The position numbers and the translations under genes are program-made. Positions 35,108-44,511 of a stretch of DNA of 64,000 nt are shown here, one piece after another. The stretch lies in contig NZ_JNFD01000006.1 of NCBI RefSeq assembly GCF_000756375.1, positions 62,001 to 126,000 of the forward strand, given 5' to 3'. Origin of the DNA: Sphingopyxis sp. LC81 (GTDB lineage Bacteria > Pseudomonadota > Alphaproteobacteria > Sphingomonadales > Sphingomonadaceae). Each line of letters begins with the position of its first letter. Positions within the stretch are counted from its first letter, which is position 1. Under the pieces are notes generated by a model, which searched no databases, was not told the origin of the DNA, and saw nothing but the letters and a program-made list of their open reading frames with translations.

Positions 35108-36040
35108 ATGTTTCCGATCACCGACCCGATCATCCTCACCTGCGCCGTTACCGGCAATCTCACCACGCGCGAGCAGACGCCGCATCTGCCGGTTACGCCC
35201 GCCGAAATCGCGAATTCCGCAATTGAAGCTGGCGATGCCGGGGCTGCGGTCGTGCATCTCCATGTGCGCGATCCCGAAACCGGCGCGCCTTCGATGGAAA
35301 TTGCGCATTACCGCGAGGTAATCGAGCGCATCCGCGACGCCCGGCCCGAACTGGTGCTCAATATCACCACCGGCCCCGGCGGGCGTTTTGTGCCTTCACG
35401 CGACGATCCGAAGATTGCGGCGGCGGGAACCACCTTGCTCGCTCCCGAAGCCCGCGTCGAACATATCGCGTTGCTGCGGCCGGACATCTGCACGCTCGAC
35501 CTGAACACCATGAACTCGGGCGCGGCGGTCGTCATCAATACGCCCGACAATGTAAGGCGCATGGCCGCAGTCATCCGCGAGGCAGGGGTCAAGCCGGAGA
35601 TCGAATTGTTCGACTCGGGCGACATCGCCTTGCTCCACGATCTCATCAAGGACGGCACGCTCGATACTGCGCCGCTCTGCTCGATCGTGACCGGCGTACG
35701 CTACGGATTCCAGGCAAGCGCGGCGACGGCGCTCTATGCGTCGGGCCTGCTGCCGGCCGGGTCGACCTGGGCGGCCTTTGGTATCGGCCGGGCGGCCTTT
35801 CCGATGGTCGCGCAGTCCGTGCTCGCCGGCGGACATGCCCGCGTCGGCCTCGAAGATACCGTCTACCTCGATCGCGGCGTTCTGGCGCCGTCGAATGCTG
35901 CTCTCGTCATGAAGGCGCGGCGCGTCATCGAGGATCTCGGAGGGCAGCTTGCCGATGCGGCCGCGGCGCGCCGGCTTCTGGCACTCGATCACACCACGCG
36001 CCGATCGGCGGATGGTCAAAAGATAAAAGCTCAGGGATAG
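35108..36040 (+). CDS. BKACE (DUF849) beta-keto acid cleavage enzyme
   Basis: A 310-residue TIM-barrel enzyme of the 3-keto-5-aminohexanoate cleavage family. The zinc ligands lie in AAVVHLHVRDPETG (His50, His52), and the C-terminal Glu is in VGLEDTVYLDRG; NITTGPGG and EIELFDSGD are family blocks. These enzymes take a beta-keto acid and acetyl-CoA (or another CoA ester) and give acetoacetate or a new CoA ester without a classic thiolase. Following hydroxyquinol cleavage, the attractive substrate is 3-oxoadipate from maleylacetate, but this is inference. It lies 12 nt after the SDR and 10 nt before the receptor. Confidence 0.88.
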   Translation: MFPITDPIILTCAVTGNLTTREQTPHLPVTPAEIANSAIEAGDAGAAVVHLHVRDPETGAPSMEIAHYREVIERIRDARPELVLNITTGPGGRFVPSRDDPKIAAAGTTLLAPEARVEHIALLRPDICTLDLNTMNSGAAVVINTPDNVRRMAAVIREAGVKPEIELFDSGDIALLHDLIKDGTLDTAPLCSIVTGVRYGFQASAATALYASGLLPAGSTWAAFGIGRAAFPMVAQSVLAGGHARVGLEDTVYLDRGVLAPSNAALVMKARRVIEDLGGQLADAAAARRLLALDHTTRRSADGQKIKAQG

Positions 36041-36050
36041 GAGAATAATC

Positions 36051-38291
36051 ATGGGGACTCGTAGCAATCTTACTTTCGCGCTTCTCGCCGCGTCGTCGGC
36101 GCTGGCTTTTCCGGCATTCGCCCAGACACCGACCGCGCCCGCGGGTTCCGCAGCGGAGAATGGGTCATCGGCCGCATCCGAGCCCGGCGGTCTCGAGGAG
36201 ATCGTCGTTACCGCGCAGAAGCGGAGCGAGAACCTGCAGACTGTCCCGCTGTCGTTGACCGCCTTTTCGGGCGATACGCTCGAGAAGTCGGCAGTCACGA
36301 GCATCGCCGAGCTTGCCGCGCGCACTCCGAATGTGAGCTATGACACCTTCTCGCCGGGTCAGCCGCGCTATTTCATCCGCGGCATCGGCGGCACCGCCAG
36401 CGGTTCGGCCCGCGACGGGGCGATCGGCATCTTTGTCGACGATGTCTATATGGGTCGACCCGCGATGACGGGCACCGATTTCGTAGACTTGGCGCGCGTC
36501 GAAGTGCTGCGCGGTCCGCAGGGCACATTGTTCGGCCGCAATGTCGTCGGCGGGGCGATTTCCTATTTTACCCTCAAGCCCGACGACGAGTTTCGTGCGC
36601 AGGCCGCGCTTACGCTCGGCAATTATCGCAGGATCGATGGCAATTTCCTGGTCAGCGGGCCGATTTCGGACACGCTGTCAGCGAAGGTCGCGGTTTCGTC
36701 GCGCAATCATAATGGTTACGCATTCAACGAGACAACGGGCAAGGATATCGAAGACGAACAGTCGATTGTGGCGCGCGGTGCGCTGCGCTTTCAGCCCAAC
36801 AGCGATGTCGATATCCAGCTCAATGCCGATATCTCGCGGCTTCGGGCGACCGGCAACTGGTGGCACCTGCTGCGCGAAGGCCCGAACTCCATTGGAAAGT
36901 CGAACGCCGATCCGCGCCGCGGCCGCAACCATACCGACGACGGCTTCAGCGACGTTGATAATGGCGGCGTCAGCCTCAATGCACGGTTCCAGACGGGCAT
37001 CGGCGAGATCGCTTCGATAACCGCCTATCGCGAATCGACCTCGTCGACCCGCGCCAATACGACAGGGTTGTTCGTCGCGCCGCTGACCGATCCGAACCGC
37101 GGCCAGTTCCATCACACGCTGTTCATCCAGCAAAGCGACGTCGATTCGAGCCAATTCTCGCAGGAACTGCGCCTCGCCTCGGAAATCGGATCCGATATCA
37201 GCACTGTGATCGGCCTCTTCTATTTTCACGAAAATGTGAAATCGACCGACATTACCGATTATCGCTTCGTTAGCCGCAATAGCGAGGGCCGCCGCCGTTT
37301 CGACGGGCGTAACAAGACCGATTCCTATGCCGCATTCGCCAACATTGCATGGGACGTGACCGACGAACTCAAACTGCGCGCCGGTCTGCGCTGGAGCCTC
37401 GACAAGAAGGATCATGTCGCCGTCGCCGGGGGCAATAATTTCGTGCCCTATCGGGACGGCGGCGTCATCGTTCCGGGCTTCACGGCTCCGGGCAAGGACT
37501 CATGGGACGCCTTCACGCCCTCGCTCTCGATCAACTATCAGGCGACCCCGACCAAATTCTTCTACGCGTCGCTCTCGCGCGGGTTCAAGAGCGGCGGCTT
37601 CAGCGATACCGAGATCGAAAAGCTGAGCGCGATGACGGCGTTCGATCCCGAATTCGCGTGGAACTATGAGGTCGGCATGAAGACCGAATGGTTCGACCGC
37701 CGCCTGCGCTTCAATGCGTCATTGTTCTACACCGACTATACCGATCTGCAGGTCACCGTGATCCGTATCGTCGATCCGGCCTTTCCGCCGTTCGGGACGA
37801 CCGGCAACGCCGGCAAGGTCGTGATCAAGGGGGCCGAGCTGGAGGTGAATGCCATTCCGGTCGACGGATGGAATATCTACGGCAACTACGCCTACACCGA
37901 TTCCAATATCAAGGAACTGGTCGTCGGCACGGCCGATCTGGCGGGCAATCGCCTCGGCCGTTCGCCCAAGCACAAATTCTTCGTCGGAACCTCCTATGAG
38001 ACCGAAATCGGGGGCGGATACAAGGCGGCGGCGCGCGTCGAATATACCTATAGCTCGTCCTTCTTCAGCTCTATCAACAACACGCCGGTCGAACTGATCG
38101 ACGGACAGCGCAGTCTCGATCTGGGACTGACGCTCACCACCCCCGACGACAAATGGTCGGTCGATTTCTGGGGCAAGAACATGACCGACCGCCTCAACAT
38201 CAACACGATTACGGAAGTGCCGCTGCGCGACGGCTACGCGTCGTTCCTGCCGCCGCGCACTTTCGGAGCGACATTGCGCTTCCGCTATTGA
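36051..38291 (+). CDS. TonB-dependent receptor
   Basis: A 746-residue receptor. Signal peptide MGTRSNLTFALLAASSALAFPAFAQ, a Pro/Ala-rich linker, then TonB box EEIVVTAQKRSENLQ and the plug with RYFIRGIGGTASGSARDGAIGIFVDD and VEVLRGPQGTLFGRN as landmarks. It ends in FGATLRFRY with the terminal aromatic. It belongs to the large sphingomonad receptor family linked to aromatic and hydrophobic substrates. It shares the dioxygenase-SDR-BKACE operon (10-nt gap), so it probably imports the aromatic precursor. AGGAG-like GGATAGGAGAA precedes the ATG. Confidence 0.92.
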   Translation: MGTRSNLTFALLAASSALAFPAFAQTPTAPAGSAAENGSSAASEPGGLEEIVVTAQKRSENLQTVPLSLTAFSGDTLEKSAVTSIAELAARTPNVSYDTFSPGQPRYFIRGIGGTASGSARDGAIGIFVDDVYMGRPAMTGTDFVDLARVEVLRGPQGTLFGRNVVGGAISYFTLKPDDEFRAQAALTLGNYRRIDGNFLVSGPISDTLSAKVAVSSRNHNGYAFNETTGKDIEDEQSIVARGALRFQPNSDVDIQLNADISRLRATGNWWHLLREGPNSIGKSNADPRRGRNHTDDGFSDVDNGGVSLNARFQTGIGEIASITAYRESTSSTRANTTGLFVAPLTDPNRGQFHHTLFIQQSDVDSSQFSQELRLASEIGSDISTVIGLFYFHENVKSTDITDYRFVSRNSEGRRRFDGRNKTDSYAAFANIAWDVTDELKLRAGLRWSLDKKDHVAVAGGNNFVPYRDGGVIVPGFTAPGKDSWDAFTPSLSINYQATPTKFFYASLSRGFKSGGFSDTEIEKLSAMTAFDPEFAWNYEVGMKTEWFDRRLRFNASLFYTDYTDLQVTVIRIVDPAFPPFGTTGNAGKVVIKGAELEVNAIPVDGWNIYGNYAYTDSNIKELVVGTADLAGNRLGRSPKHKFFVGTSYETEIGGGYKAAARVEYTYSSSFFSSINNTPVELIDGQRSLDLGLTLTTPDDKWSVDFWGKNMTDRLNINTITEVPLRDGYASFLPPRTFGATLRFRY

Positions 38292-38302
38292 GCACTACGG
38301 AC

Positions 38303-38330
38303 GGGGCCGGATCCATTGGGGTCCGGCCCC
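38303..38330 (+). terminator. Strong hairpin after the receptor gene
   Basis: GGGGCCGGA (38303-38311) pairs perfectly with TCCGGCCCC (38322-38330). It lies in the 64-nt gap before the amidohydrolase pair, with no T-run (TAAATG follows). It may attenuate rather than fully stop transcription into the next genes. Confidence 0.5.
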
Positions 38331-38355
38331 TAAATGTTGGGTTGGAGGACGATAA

Positions 38356-41349
38356 ATGAAAAAATGGGCCGCGCTGTTGTTGGGCATGAGTTCGTTGGCT
38401 GCACCGCCGGCGCTGGCCGAAACCCGGACTTTCACCGTCGATGAAGGAACCAACTTTGCCGCGGCGCTCTCGCCCGACGGCAAGAGAATCGTCATCGACC
38501 TTCAGGGCGAACTCCGTATCCTGCCCGCCAAGGGCGGCGCGGCATCCTATCTGGTCGAACTGCCCGACGAGGCGCGTCTGCCCGCTTGGTCGCCCGACGG
38601 CCAATGGATAGCGTTTCAGCATTTCTCGGCCGGACATTGGCGCATCTTCATCGTCGCGCGCGACGGCACCGGTCTGCGCCAGCTCACCCAAGGCATGTCC
38701 GACGACCGCGAACCGGCCTGGTCCGCCGACGGCAAGACGATATTCTTCAGTTCCGACCGCGCGGGCAATTTCGATGTCTGGAAGGTCGGGCTCGATAGCA
38801 GCGCCCCGGAGCAGTTGACGAAGTCTCAGGCGGAAGAATATTTTCCCGCCGTCGCCCGCGATGGACGTCTGGCCTTCGTCTCCGCCAGTCAGGACGATCG
38901 CAACCTGGTGGTGCGCGAGAGCGGGAAGGACCGCATCCTCCTGTCATCGAAGAATGAGCTGGTTGGCCCGGTCTGGAATGCCGACGGAAGCCGGCTTGCA
39001 TATGTCGAATATCGCGAGGTCAACGAAGGCCGCGACGCGGGGATGAGTGCGCTCAACATCGTCGATCCGGCGACCGGCACGATCATGCGCCAAAGCGGCG
39101 AGCGCGAGGATGTCTTTACCGGGCGGCCCCAATGGCGCGCGGACGGCGGGCTGCTTTACGCCGCCGACGGCAAGATCCGCACACGCCGCGGCGCGAAGGC
39201 GAAGGATATTTCCTTCGCTGCGCGCTTCGAGGTCGCGCGTCCCGAACCCTATCGCTTCAAACGTCAGGACTTCCTGTCGTCGGCGCCGCAGACGGCAAAG
39301 GGCATCATGTCCCCGGTCGTTTCGCCGGACGGCCGCAAGATTGCCTTCGTCGCGCTGGGCGACATCTGGCTGTTGACGATCGGCAAGGCGCAGCCCGAGC
39401 GGCTCACCGATGATCCATGGGTCGACATCGATCCGACGTGGTCGCCCGACGGATCGAAGCTTGCCTTCGCGTCGGACCGCCGCGGCAACGGCATCATGGA
39501 CATCTATGTGCGTGATATGAAGACCGGCCGCGAAGAACGTGCAACCGAAACCAAAGAAAACCTGACCGCGCCGGCTTTTTCGCCCGACGGCAAAAGCATT
39601 GCAGTCACCATGCTCGACCATGGCGACTGGCACGCCAACACGCTCCATGTCCTCGACTTGGGAACGCGCCAGCTGCGCAAGCTCGATGAGGCGCAGTTCA
39701 AGCCCAGCCCGCCGCGCTGGCTTCCCGATGGCAGCGCGATTGCCTCGGTGGCGCTCGACTATATTTCCAAACGGTATCGCAAGGGGCTCAACGAAGTCCG
39801 TCTTGTCCCGCTGGACGGTTCGCCGCCGCATTTTGTCAGCCCCACCCCGGGTGTCGCGCTTGGCATCCGTTCGGCCAACGGCATCAGCTGGTCGCCCGAC
39901 GGCCGGCAGGCCGCCTTCGTAGAGGATGGCGCGCTTTGGTCTGTCATGACGACCCGCGATGGCAAGTTCAACGGCACGCCGCGCCGGCTGACCAGTGACA
40001 TTGCGGATTATCCGAGCTGGACCGCCGATTCCAAAGCGATCATTTTTACATCGGTCGACAAGCTGAAGCGGCTCAACATCGACGATGGTTCGATCGATGA
40101 CATCCCGCTGACGCTGGACTGGACCCCGCATCGTTCGAAGGGGCGCAAGGTGATCCGCGCTGGCCGGCTGTTCGACGCGCGTTCGCTCGACTATCGCACC
40201 AACGTCGACATCCTTGTCGAAAACAATGTCATCAAGGAGATCGTCCCGCGGCGCGCCGACTGGGGCGGCGTCGAGATCGTCGACGCTTCCGACAAGACCG
40301 TGATCCCCGGACTGTTCGAAAATCACATCCACAATTTCATCATCAACGGCGAGATTACCGGGCGCGTCGCGCTGTCCTATGGCGTCACGTCGATCCGCGA
40401 GCCGGGCACCGAACCGAGCGAAGGGCGTGAGTCAAAGGAAGCCTGGGCGAGCGGGCGCCGTATCGGGCCGCGACTGTTCACCACCGGACTGATCGAGGGC
40501 GGACGGGTCTATTACCCCATGTCCTTCCCGGTGCGTTCCCCCGCGGCGCTCGAACTGGAACTCGATCGCGCCGCGCGTTTCGATGTCGACTTCATCAAGG
40601 CCTATGAGCAACTCGACGCCCCCTTCCTCAAGCGAACAATCGAGTTTGCGCACAAGCTGGGTATCCCTGTCACCTCGCACGACGCCTATCCGGCGGCGCG
40701 TTTCGGTGCCGATGCCGTTGAGCATCTGACGGCGCGCGATCGCGCTTCGATCGGCGATCGGCAGTCGGCGCTCGGCAACATCTATCAGGACGTCGCGCAA
40801 ATTTATGCGCAGTCGGGGATGGCCGTTGTGCCCACCGCGATCGGCGGTTCAATGCGCACGGGCGGCTATTATCTGCAGCAAGCGGGCCGGTCGATGATCG
40901 ACCTGCCGCAAATGAAACTGCTGCCTGAGCGTTTTCGTAACTCGCGCCAGATTGCCGGCGCCGTCGTCCCGGGCAAGTCTACCTTCGACGCCAGGCTGCT
41001 GGCCGAATCCACCGGGCCGCTGCGTACGCTGATCGCCGCCGGCGTTCCCATCCCGACCGGGACCGACACCGCCTTTTACAATATCGGTTTCGGCATTTTT
41101 GGCGAAATGTTCTATTATGTCGAGGCTGGTATGACGCCCGCGCAAGCGATCCAGCAGGCGACGATTGAATCCGCCCGCCTCAACCATGTCGAGGATCTGT
41201 TAGGCACGATCGAACCGGGCAAGCTTGCCGACATGGTGATCCTGTCGGGCGATCCGCTTGCCCGCATCACCGACCTCGTTAACGTCTCCGCCGTCGTTAA
41301 GGACGGCGAAGTCTACACCCTCGACCGGCTTCTCGCCGGACCCCGCTGA
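38356..41349 (+). CDS. Exported TolB-propeller/amidohydrolase fusion protein (copy 1)
   Basis: A 997-residue protein. Signal peptide MKKWAALLLGMSSLAAPPALA; residues about 25-590 carry repeated S-P/A-D-G blades (AWSPDGQW, AWSADGKT, TWSPDGSK, FSPDGKS, SWSPDGRQ) of a TolB/WD40-like beta-propeller. A metal-dependent amidohydrolase domain follows, with HxH in FENHIHNF near 658, TSHDAYPAARFGADAVEHL, GTDTAFYNIG (Asp) and the closing IEPGKLADMVILSGDPL. The ATG follows GGAGG. Such fusions are common in sphingomonads and act outside the cytoplasm, often annotated as peptidase/imidazolonepropionase-like; the real substrate is not known. It is paralogous to the next gene, 10 nt away. Confidence 0.85.
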   Translation: MKKWAALLLGMSSLAAPPALAETRTFTVDEGTNFAAALSPDGKRIVIDLQGELRILPAKGGAASYLVELPDEARLPAWSPDGQWIAFQHFSAGHWRIFIVARDGTGLRQLTQGMSDDREPAWSADGKTIFFSSDRAGNFDVWKVGLDSSAPEQLTKSQAEEYFPAVARDGRLAFVSASQDDRNLVVRESGKDRILLSSKNELVGPVWNADGSRLAYVEYREVNEGRDAGMSALNIVDPATGTIMRQSGEREDVFTGRPQWRADGGLLYAADGKIRTRRGAKAKDISFAARFEVARPEPYRFKRQDFLSSAPQTAKGIMSPVVSPDGRKIAFVALGDIWLLTIGKAQPERLTDDPWVDIDPTWSPDGSKLAFASDRRGNGIMDIYVRDMKTGREERATETKENLTAPAFSPDGKSIAVTMLDHGDWHANTLHVLDLGTRQLRKLDEAQFKPSPPRWLPDGSAIASVALDYISKRYRKGLNEVRLVPLDGSPPHFVSPTPGVALGIRSANGISWSPDGRQAAFVEDGALWSVMTTRDGKFNGTPRRLTSDIADYPSWTADSKAIIFTSVDKLKRLNIDDGSIDDIPLTLDWTPHRSKGRKVIRAGRLFDARSLDYRTNVDILVENNVIKEIVPRRADWGGVEIVDASDKTVIPGLFENHIHNFIINGEITGRVALSYGVTSIREPGTEPSEGRESKEAWASGRRIGPRLFTTGLIEGGRVYYPMSFPVRSPAALELELDRAARFDVDFIKAYEQLDAPFLKRTIEFAHKLGIPVTSHDAYPAARFGADAVEHLTARDRASIGDRQSALGNIYQDVAQIYAQSGMAVVPTAIGGSMRTGGYYLQQAGRSMIDLPQMKLLPERFRNSRQIAGAVVPGKSTFDARLLAESTGPLRTLIAAGVPIPTGTDTAFYNIGFGIFGEMFYYVEAGMTPAQAIQQATIESARLNHVEDLLGTIEPGKLADMVILSGDPLARITDLVNVSAVVKDGEVYTLDRLLAGPR

Positions 41350-41359
41350 GAGGCCGACC

Positions 41360-44300
41360 ATGCGCTCTATGCTCAAATTGCTGATTCCCAGCCTGATCGC
41401 ACTTGCCGCGGGCACCGCGTCGGCGCGCGAGGTGTCGTTCGAAGTGGGGGAGGGCACCAATTTCGCGGCGGTGCCGTCGCCGGACAAGTCAGCGGTGGCG
41501 ATCGATCTTCAGGGCCGGATCTGGATCGTACCGTTCAAGGGCGGGACGGCGCGGCCGATCACCCCGCTGATGGACGAGGCACGCTTTGCCGCCTGGTCGC
41601 CTGACGGCAAGTGGCTCGCCTTTCAATATTACCAGGACGGTGGCTGGCACATCTGGGTCAGCCGTCCGGACGGCAGCGAACGCCGTCAGCTGACCTTTGG
41701 CACCAGCGACGAGCGTGAACCGCACTGGACCGCCGACGGCCGGGCGATCCTGTTCGGATCGGATCGCGGCAACAGCTTCGATATCTGGCGGGTCGATGTC
41801 GCAAGCGGCACGATCGACAAGGTTAGCGCCGCGTCGAGCGATCCCGCAAGCGACGAATTTTATCCCGATGCATCGCCCGACGGTCGCAGCATCGCCTATA
41901 TCGCCGCGGCGGGCCGTGCACAGAGTCTGGTCGTCGAAACCGACGGGCAGGCGCGCAAGCTGCTGACGGTCGAAGGCGACGACCTCGCGTTGCCGCGATG
42001 GAGTCCCGACGGCACCCGCATCGTGATCAATCGCTATAATGAGGATCGCGCCGAGAGCTCGCTGCGCATTGTCGATGTCGCGACTGGCGCTGAGACGCGC
42101 GCCGACGATCCAAAAGAGGATGTCTTCCCGACCGGCGCTTCATGGCTCGATCGTGACACGCTGTCCTATGCGGCCGACGGTCAGATCAAGACGCGCCGCA
42201 TCGGCGGCAAGTCATCGGTAATCCCCTTTCGTGCGCGGTTCGACGTGCAATCGCGCGCCGAATATCCCAAGCGCAGCTTCGACCTCGCTTCGACGGGCCC
42301 GCGGCCGGTGAAGGGTATCATGCGCCCGCAGGTGTCGCCCGACGGGAAGGCGATATTGTTCACCGCGCTCGGTGACCTTTGGCGGCTCGATATTGGCGAA
42401 GCGAAGCCCAAAAAACTCACCGACGACGCCTTTCTCGATGCCGATCCGGCGTGGTCGCGCGATGGACGGCGGATTGCCTATCTGTCCGATCGCCGCGGCG
42501 TCGGTACGACCGATCTTTATATTCGCGATGTAGCGACAGGGACGGAGCGCCGGCTGACCCAGACCGAGAATGATCTCATGCAGCCGGCCTGGTCGCCCGA
42601 TGGCACGAGCATCGCGGTGTTCATGCGCGACGCCAACGACTGGCACGCCGCACGGCTCAACATCGTCGACGTCGCGACGGGCAAGCTGCGCCAGGTTCAT
42701 GACGGGTTGTTTTTGCCTTCCAGTCCGACCTGGTCGCCCGATGGCAAGTCGATCATGACCCTTGTTCTGCGGGCTCCGGCGAAACGGTTCCGCAAGGGGC
42801 ATAATGAGTTCATGACGATCGATGTCGCGACTGGTGCGACACGCTTTTCGACGCCCGACAAGAGCCGTTCGATCTCGGCGCGCAGTCAGACCGCGCCGGC
42901 CTGGTCGCCCGACGGCAGCAAGATCGCCTACCTTCATCAGGGCGTGCTGTGGAGCGCCGCGGTCGATGCGCAGGGCGATATTGTCGAGGCTCCGGTGCAG
43001 CTGTCGCGAGCCTATGCCAGTTACCCGAGCTGGACAGGCGATTCAAAGGCGATCGTCTATCTCGACGGCACGGCGTTCAAGCGCATTTCGCTGGTCGATG
43101 GCGCGATCGAGGACATCGCGCTCGATTTGACATGGCAGCGCAAGACCGCGCCGCAGCGCACGGTTATTCGCGCCGGGCGCGTCTTTGACGCGGTCACGGC
43201 AGGCTACCGCCGCGATTTCGATATTGTGATCGACGATAACAAGATCAGTGAGATTGTTCCGCGCCGTGCCGATTGGCCGGGCGCGCGCATCATCGATGCG
43301 CAGGACAAGACCGTTATTCCCGGCCTGATCCAGACGCATATCCATCATTTTGTCAGCGATGGCGAGACGCCGGGGCGCACCTGGTTGTCTTTCGGCGTCA
43401 CATCTGTGCGCGAACCGGGCGCCGAGCCCTATGAAGCGCTCGAACGCCGCGAAGCCTGGGCCAGCGGTCGCCGCCTCGGACCGCGCCAATTCTATTCGGT
43501 GATCCTCGAGGGCGACCGGCTCTATTACTGGATGAACGTCGGCGTCGGCCCCGACGCGCAGCTGGAGATGGAGCTCCAGCGGGCTCTCGATCTCGATTAC
43601 GACTTTATCAAGACCTACGAAACGATGACGCACGAGGTGCAGCGTCGCATTGTCGACTTCGGGCATCGTCACGGGCTGATGGTCGCGTCGCACGAACTCT
43701 ATCCCGCCGCCACCTATGGCGTGGACGCGATCGAGCATATGGGAACGCGCGACCGGATGCAGTTTTCCGATCGCATATCGATGAACAACCGCGCCTATGA
43801 TGACGTGGTGAAGCTGCTCAGCCTCTCGGGAATGTATATCAGCCCGACGTCGGGCGGGCGGTTGCCGGGGACGAGCTTTACCTACCAGATGCGCAAGCTG
43901 CCAAGATTGCTCGACCTGCCACAGGTCAAAGCATTTCCGCCGCGGTACATCGCCGCTTACAAGCGTGCGATGGGCTATTTCGAGAAGGTCCATGGCGACC
44001 GTGCGGTGGAGGCTGCGCATGACGAACTCGCAACGCTCAAGAAATTCAGCGATGCGGGGATTGTGATCGGCGCGGGCACCGACGGCGGCACCGTCAGCTA
44101 CGGTTTTGGCGAGATCGGCGAGATCATGCATTTTGCCGAAGCCTATGGCGCGGACAAGGCGCTGCGTTCCGCGACGATCGAGTCTGCGCGTATCACGGGT
44201 GTCGAGAAATATCTGGGCAGCATAGAGGTCGGAAAGCTTGCCGATCTGGTCATCCTTGACGGTGATCCGCTGGCCGACGTCCGCGACTTGTTCAAGGTGA

Positions 44301-44386
44301 ATACCGTGGTGCGCGACGGCGAAGTGCTACCGATCGACCGGCTGCTGGCGGCGCCCGGGCCGGCGAAGGCCGACACAACACCCTAA
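41360..44386 (+). CDS. Exported TolB-propeller/amidohydrolase fusion protein (copy 2)
   Basis: A 1008-residue paralogue of the preceding gene with the same order: signal peptide (MRSMLKLLIPSLIALAAGTASA), EGTNFAAVPSPD, propeller blades with WSPDG/WTADG repeats, then the amidohydrolase domain with THIHHF near 660, SHELYPAATYGVDAIEHMGTRDR in layout, AGTDGGTVSYG (Asp) and IEVGKLADLVILDGDPL. The start at 41360 is 10 nt after copy 1; 34 upstream codons lie inside copy 1 and are rejected. The two copies have diverged substantially and so probably differ in specificity. A TonB receptor upstream and a (broken) DAACS symporter downstream suggest periplasmic hydrolysis followed by uptake of small acidic products. 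Confidence 0.85.
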   Translation: MRSMLKLLIPSLIALAAGTASAREVSFEVGEGTNFAAVPSPDKSAVAIDLQGRIWIVPFKGGTARPITPLMDEARFAAWSPDGKWLAFQYYQDGGWHIWVSRPDGSERRQLTFGTSDEREPHWTADGRAILFGSDRGNSFDIWRVDVASGTIDKVSAASSDPASDEFYPDASPDGRSIAYIAAAGRAQSLVVETDGQARKLLTVEGDDLALPRWSPDGTRIVINRYNEDRAESSLRIVDVATGAETRADDPKEDVFPTGASWLDRDTLSYAADGQIKTRRIGGKSSVIPFRARFDVQSRAEYPKRSFDLASTGPRPVKGIMRPQVSPDGKAILFTALGDLWRLDIGEAKPKKLTDDAFLDADPAWSRDGRRIAYLSDRRGVGTTDLYIRDVATGTERRLTQTENDLMQPAWSPDGTSIAVFMRDANDWHAARLNIVDVATGKLRQVHDGLFLPSSPTWSPDGKSIMTLVLRAPAKRFRKGHNEFMTIDVATGATRFSTPDKSRSISARSQTAPAWSPDGSKIAYLHQGVLWSAAVDAQGDIVEAPVQLSRAYASYPSWTGDSKAIVYLDGTAFKRISLVDGAIEDIALDLTWQRKTAPQRTVIRAGRVFDAVTAGYRRDFDIVIDDNKISEIVPRRADWPGARIIDAQDKTVIPGLIQTHIHHFVSDGETPGRTWLSFGVTSVREPGAEPYEALERREAWASGRRLGPRQFYSVILEGDRLYYWMNVGVGPDAQLEMELQRALDLDYDFIKTYETMTHEVQRRIVDFGHRHGLMVASHELYPAATYGVDAIEHMGTRDRMQFSDRISMNNRAYDDVVKLLSLSGMYISPTSGGRLPGTSFTYQMRKLPRLLDLPQVKAFPPRYIAAYKRAMGYFEKVHGDRAVEAAHDELATLKKFSDAGIVIGAGTDGGTVSYGFGEIGEIMHFAEAYGADKALRSATIESARITGVEKYLGSIEVGKLADLVILDGDPLADVRDLFKVNTVVRDGEVLPIDRLLAAPGPAKADTTP

Positions 44387-44430
44387 CGCCTGAACAGTTT
44401 TTCCTACCGTAGCAGCATTGTCGGATGCGT

Positions 44431-44452
44431 CCCGTTGCCCGTCGGCAACGGG
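44431..44452 (+). terminator. Hairpin between amidohydrolase 2 and the symporter gene
   Basis: CCCGTTGCC (44431-44439), loop CGTC, GGCAACGGG (44444-44452): a perfect 9-bp stem in the 125-nt gap. No T-run follows, so it may be a weak terminator or an mRNA-stabilising hairpin. Confidence 0.5.
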
Positions 44453-44511
44453 CGATAATCGCGTGCATAACGCCTTGCCGCGCGTTGTCTTGAATTCATG
44501 GAGAATTCCGC

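Noticed and set aside
44491-44507. GAATTC-N5-GAATTC before the symporter gene as a fifth LysR-box copy
   Set aside because: Spacing differs from the four conserved boxes and the TGAATTGGAC element is absent.
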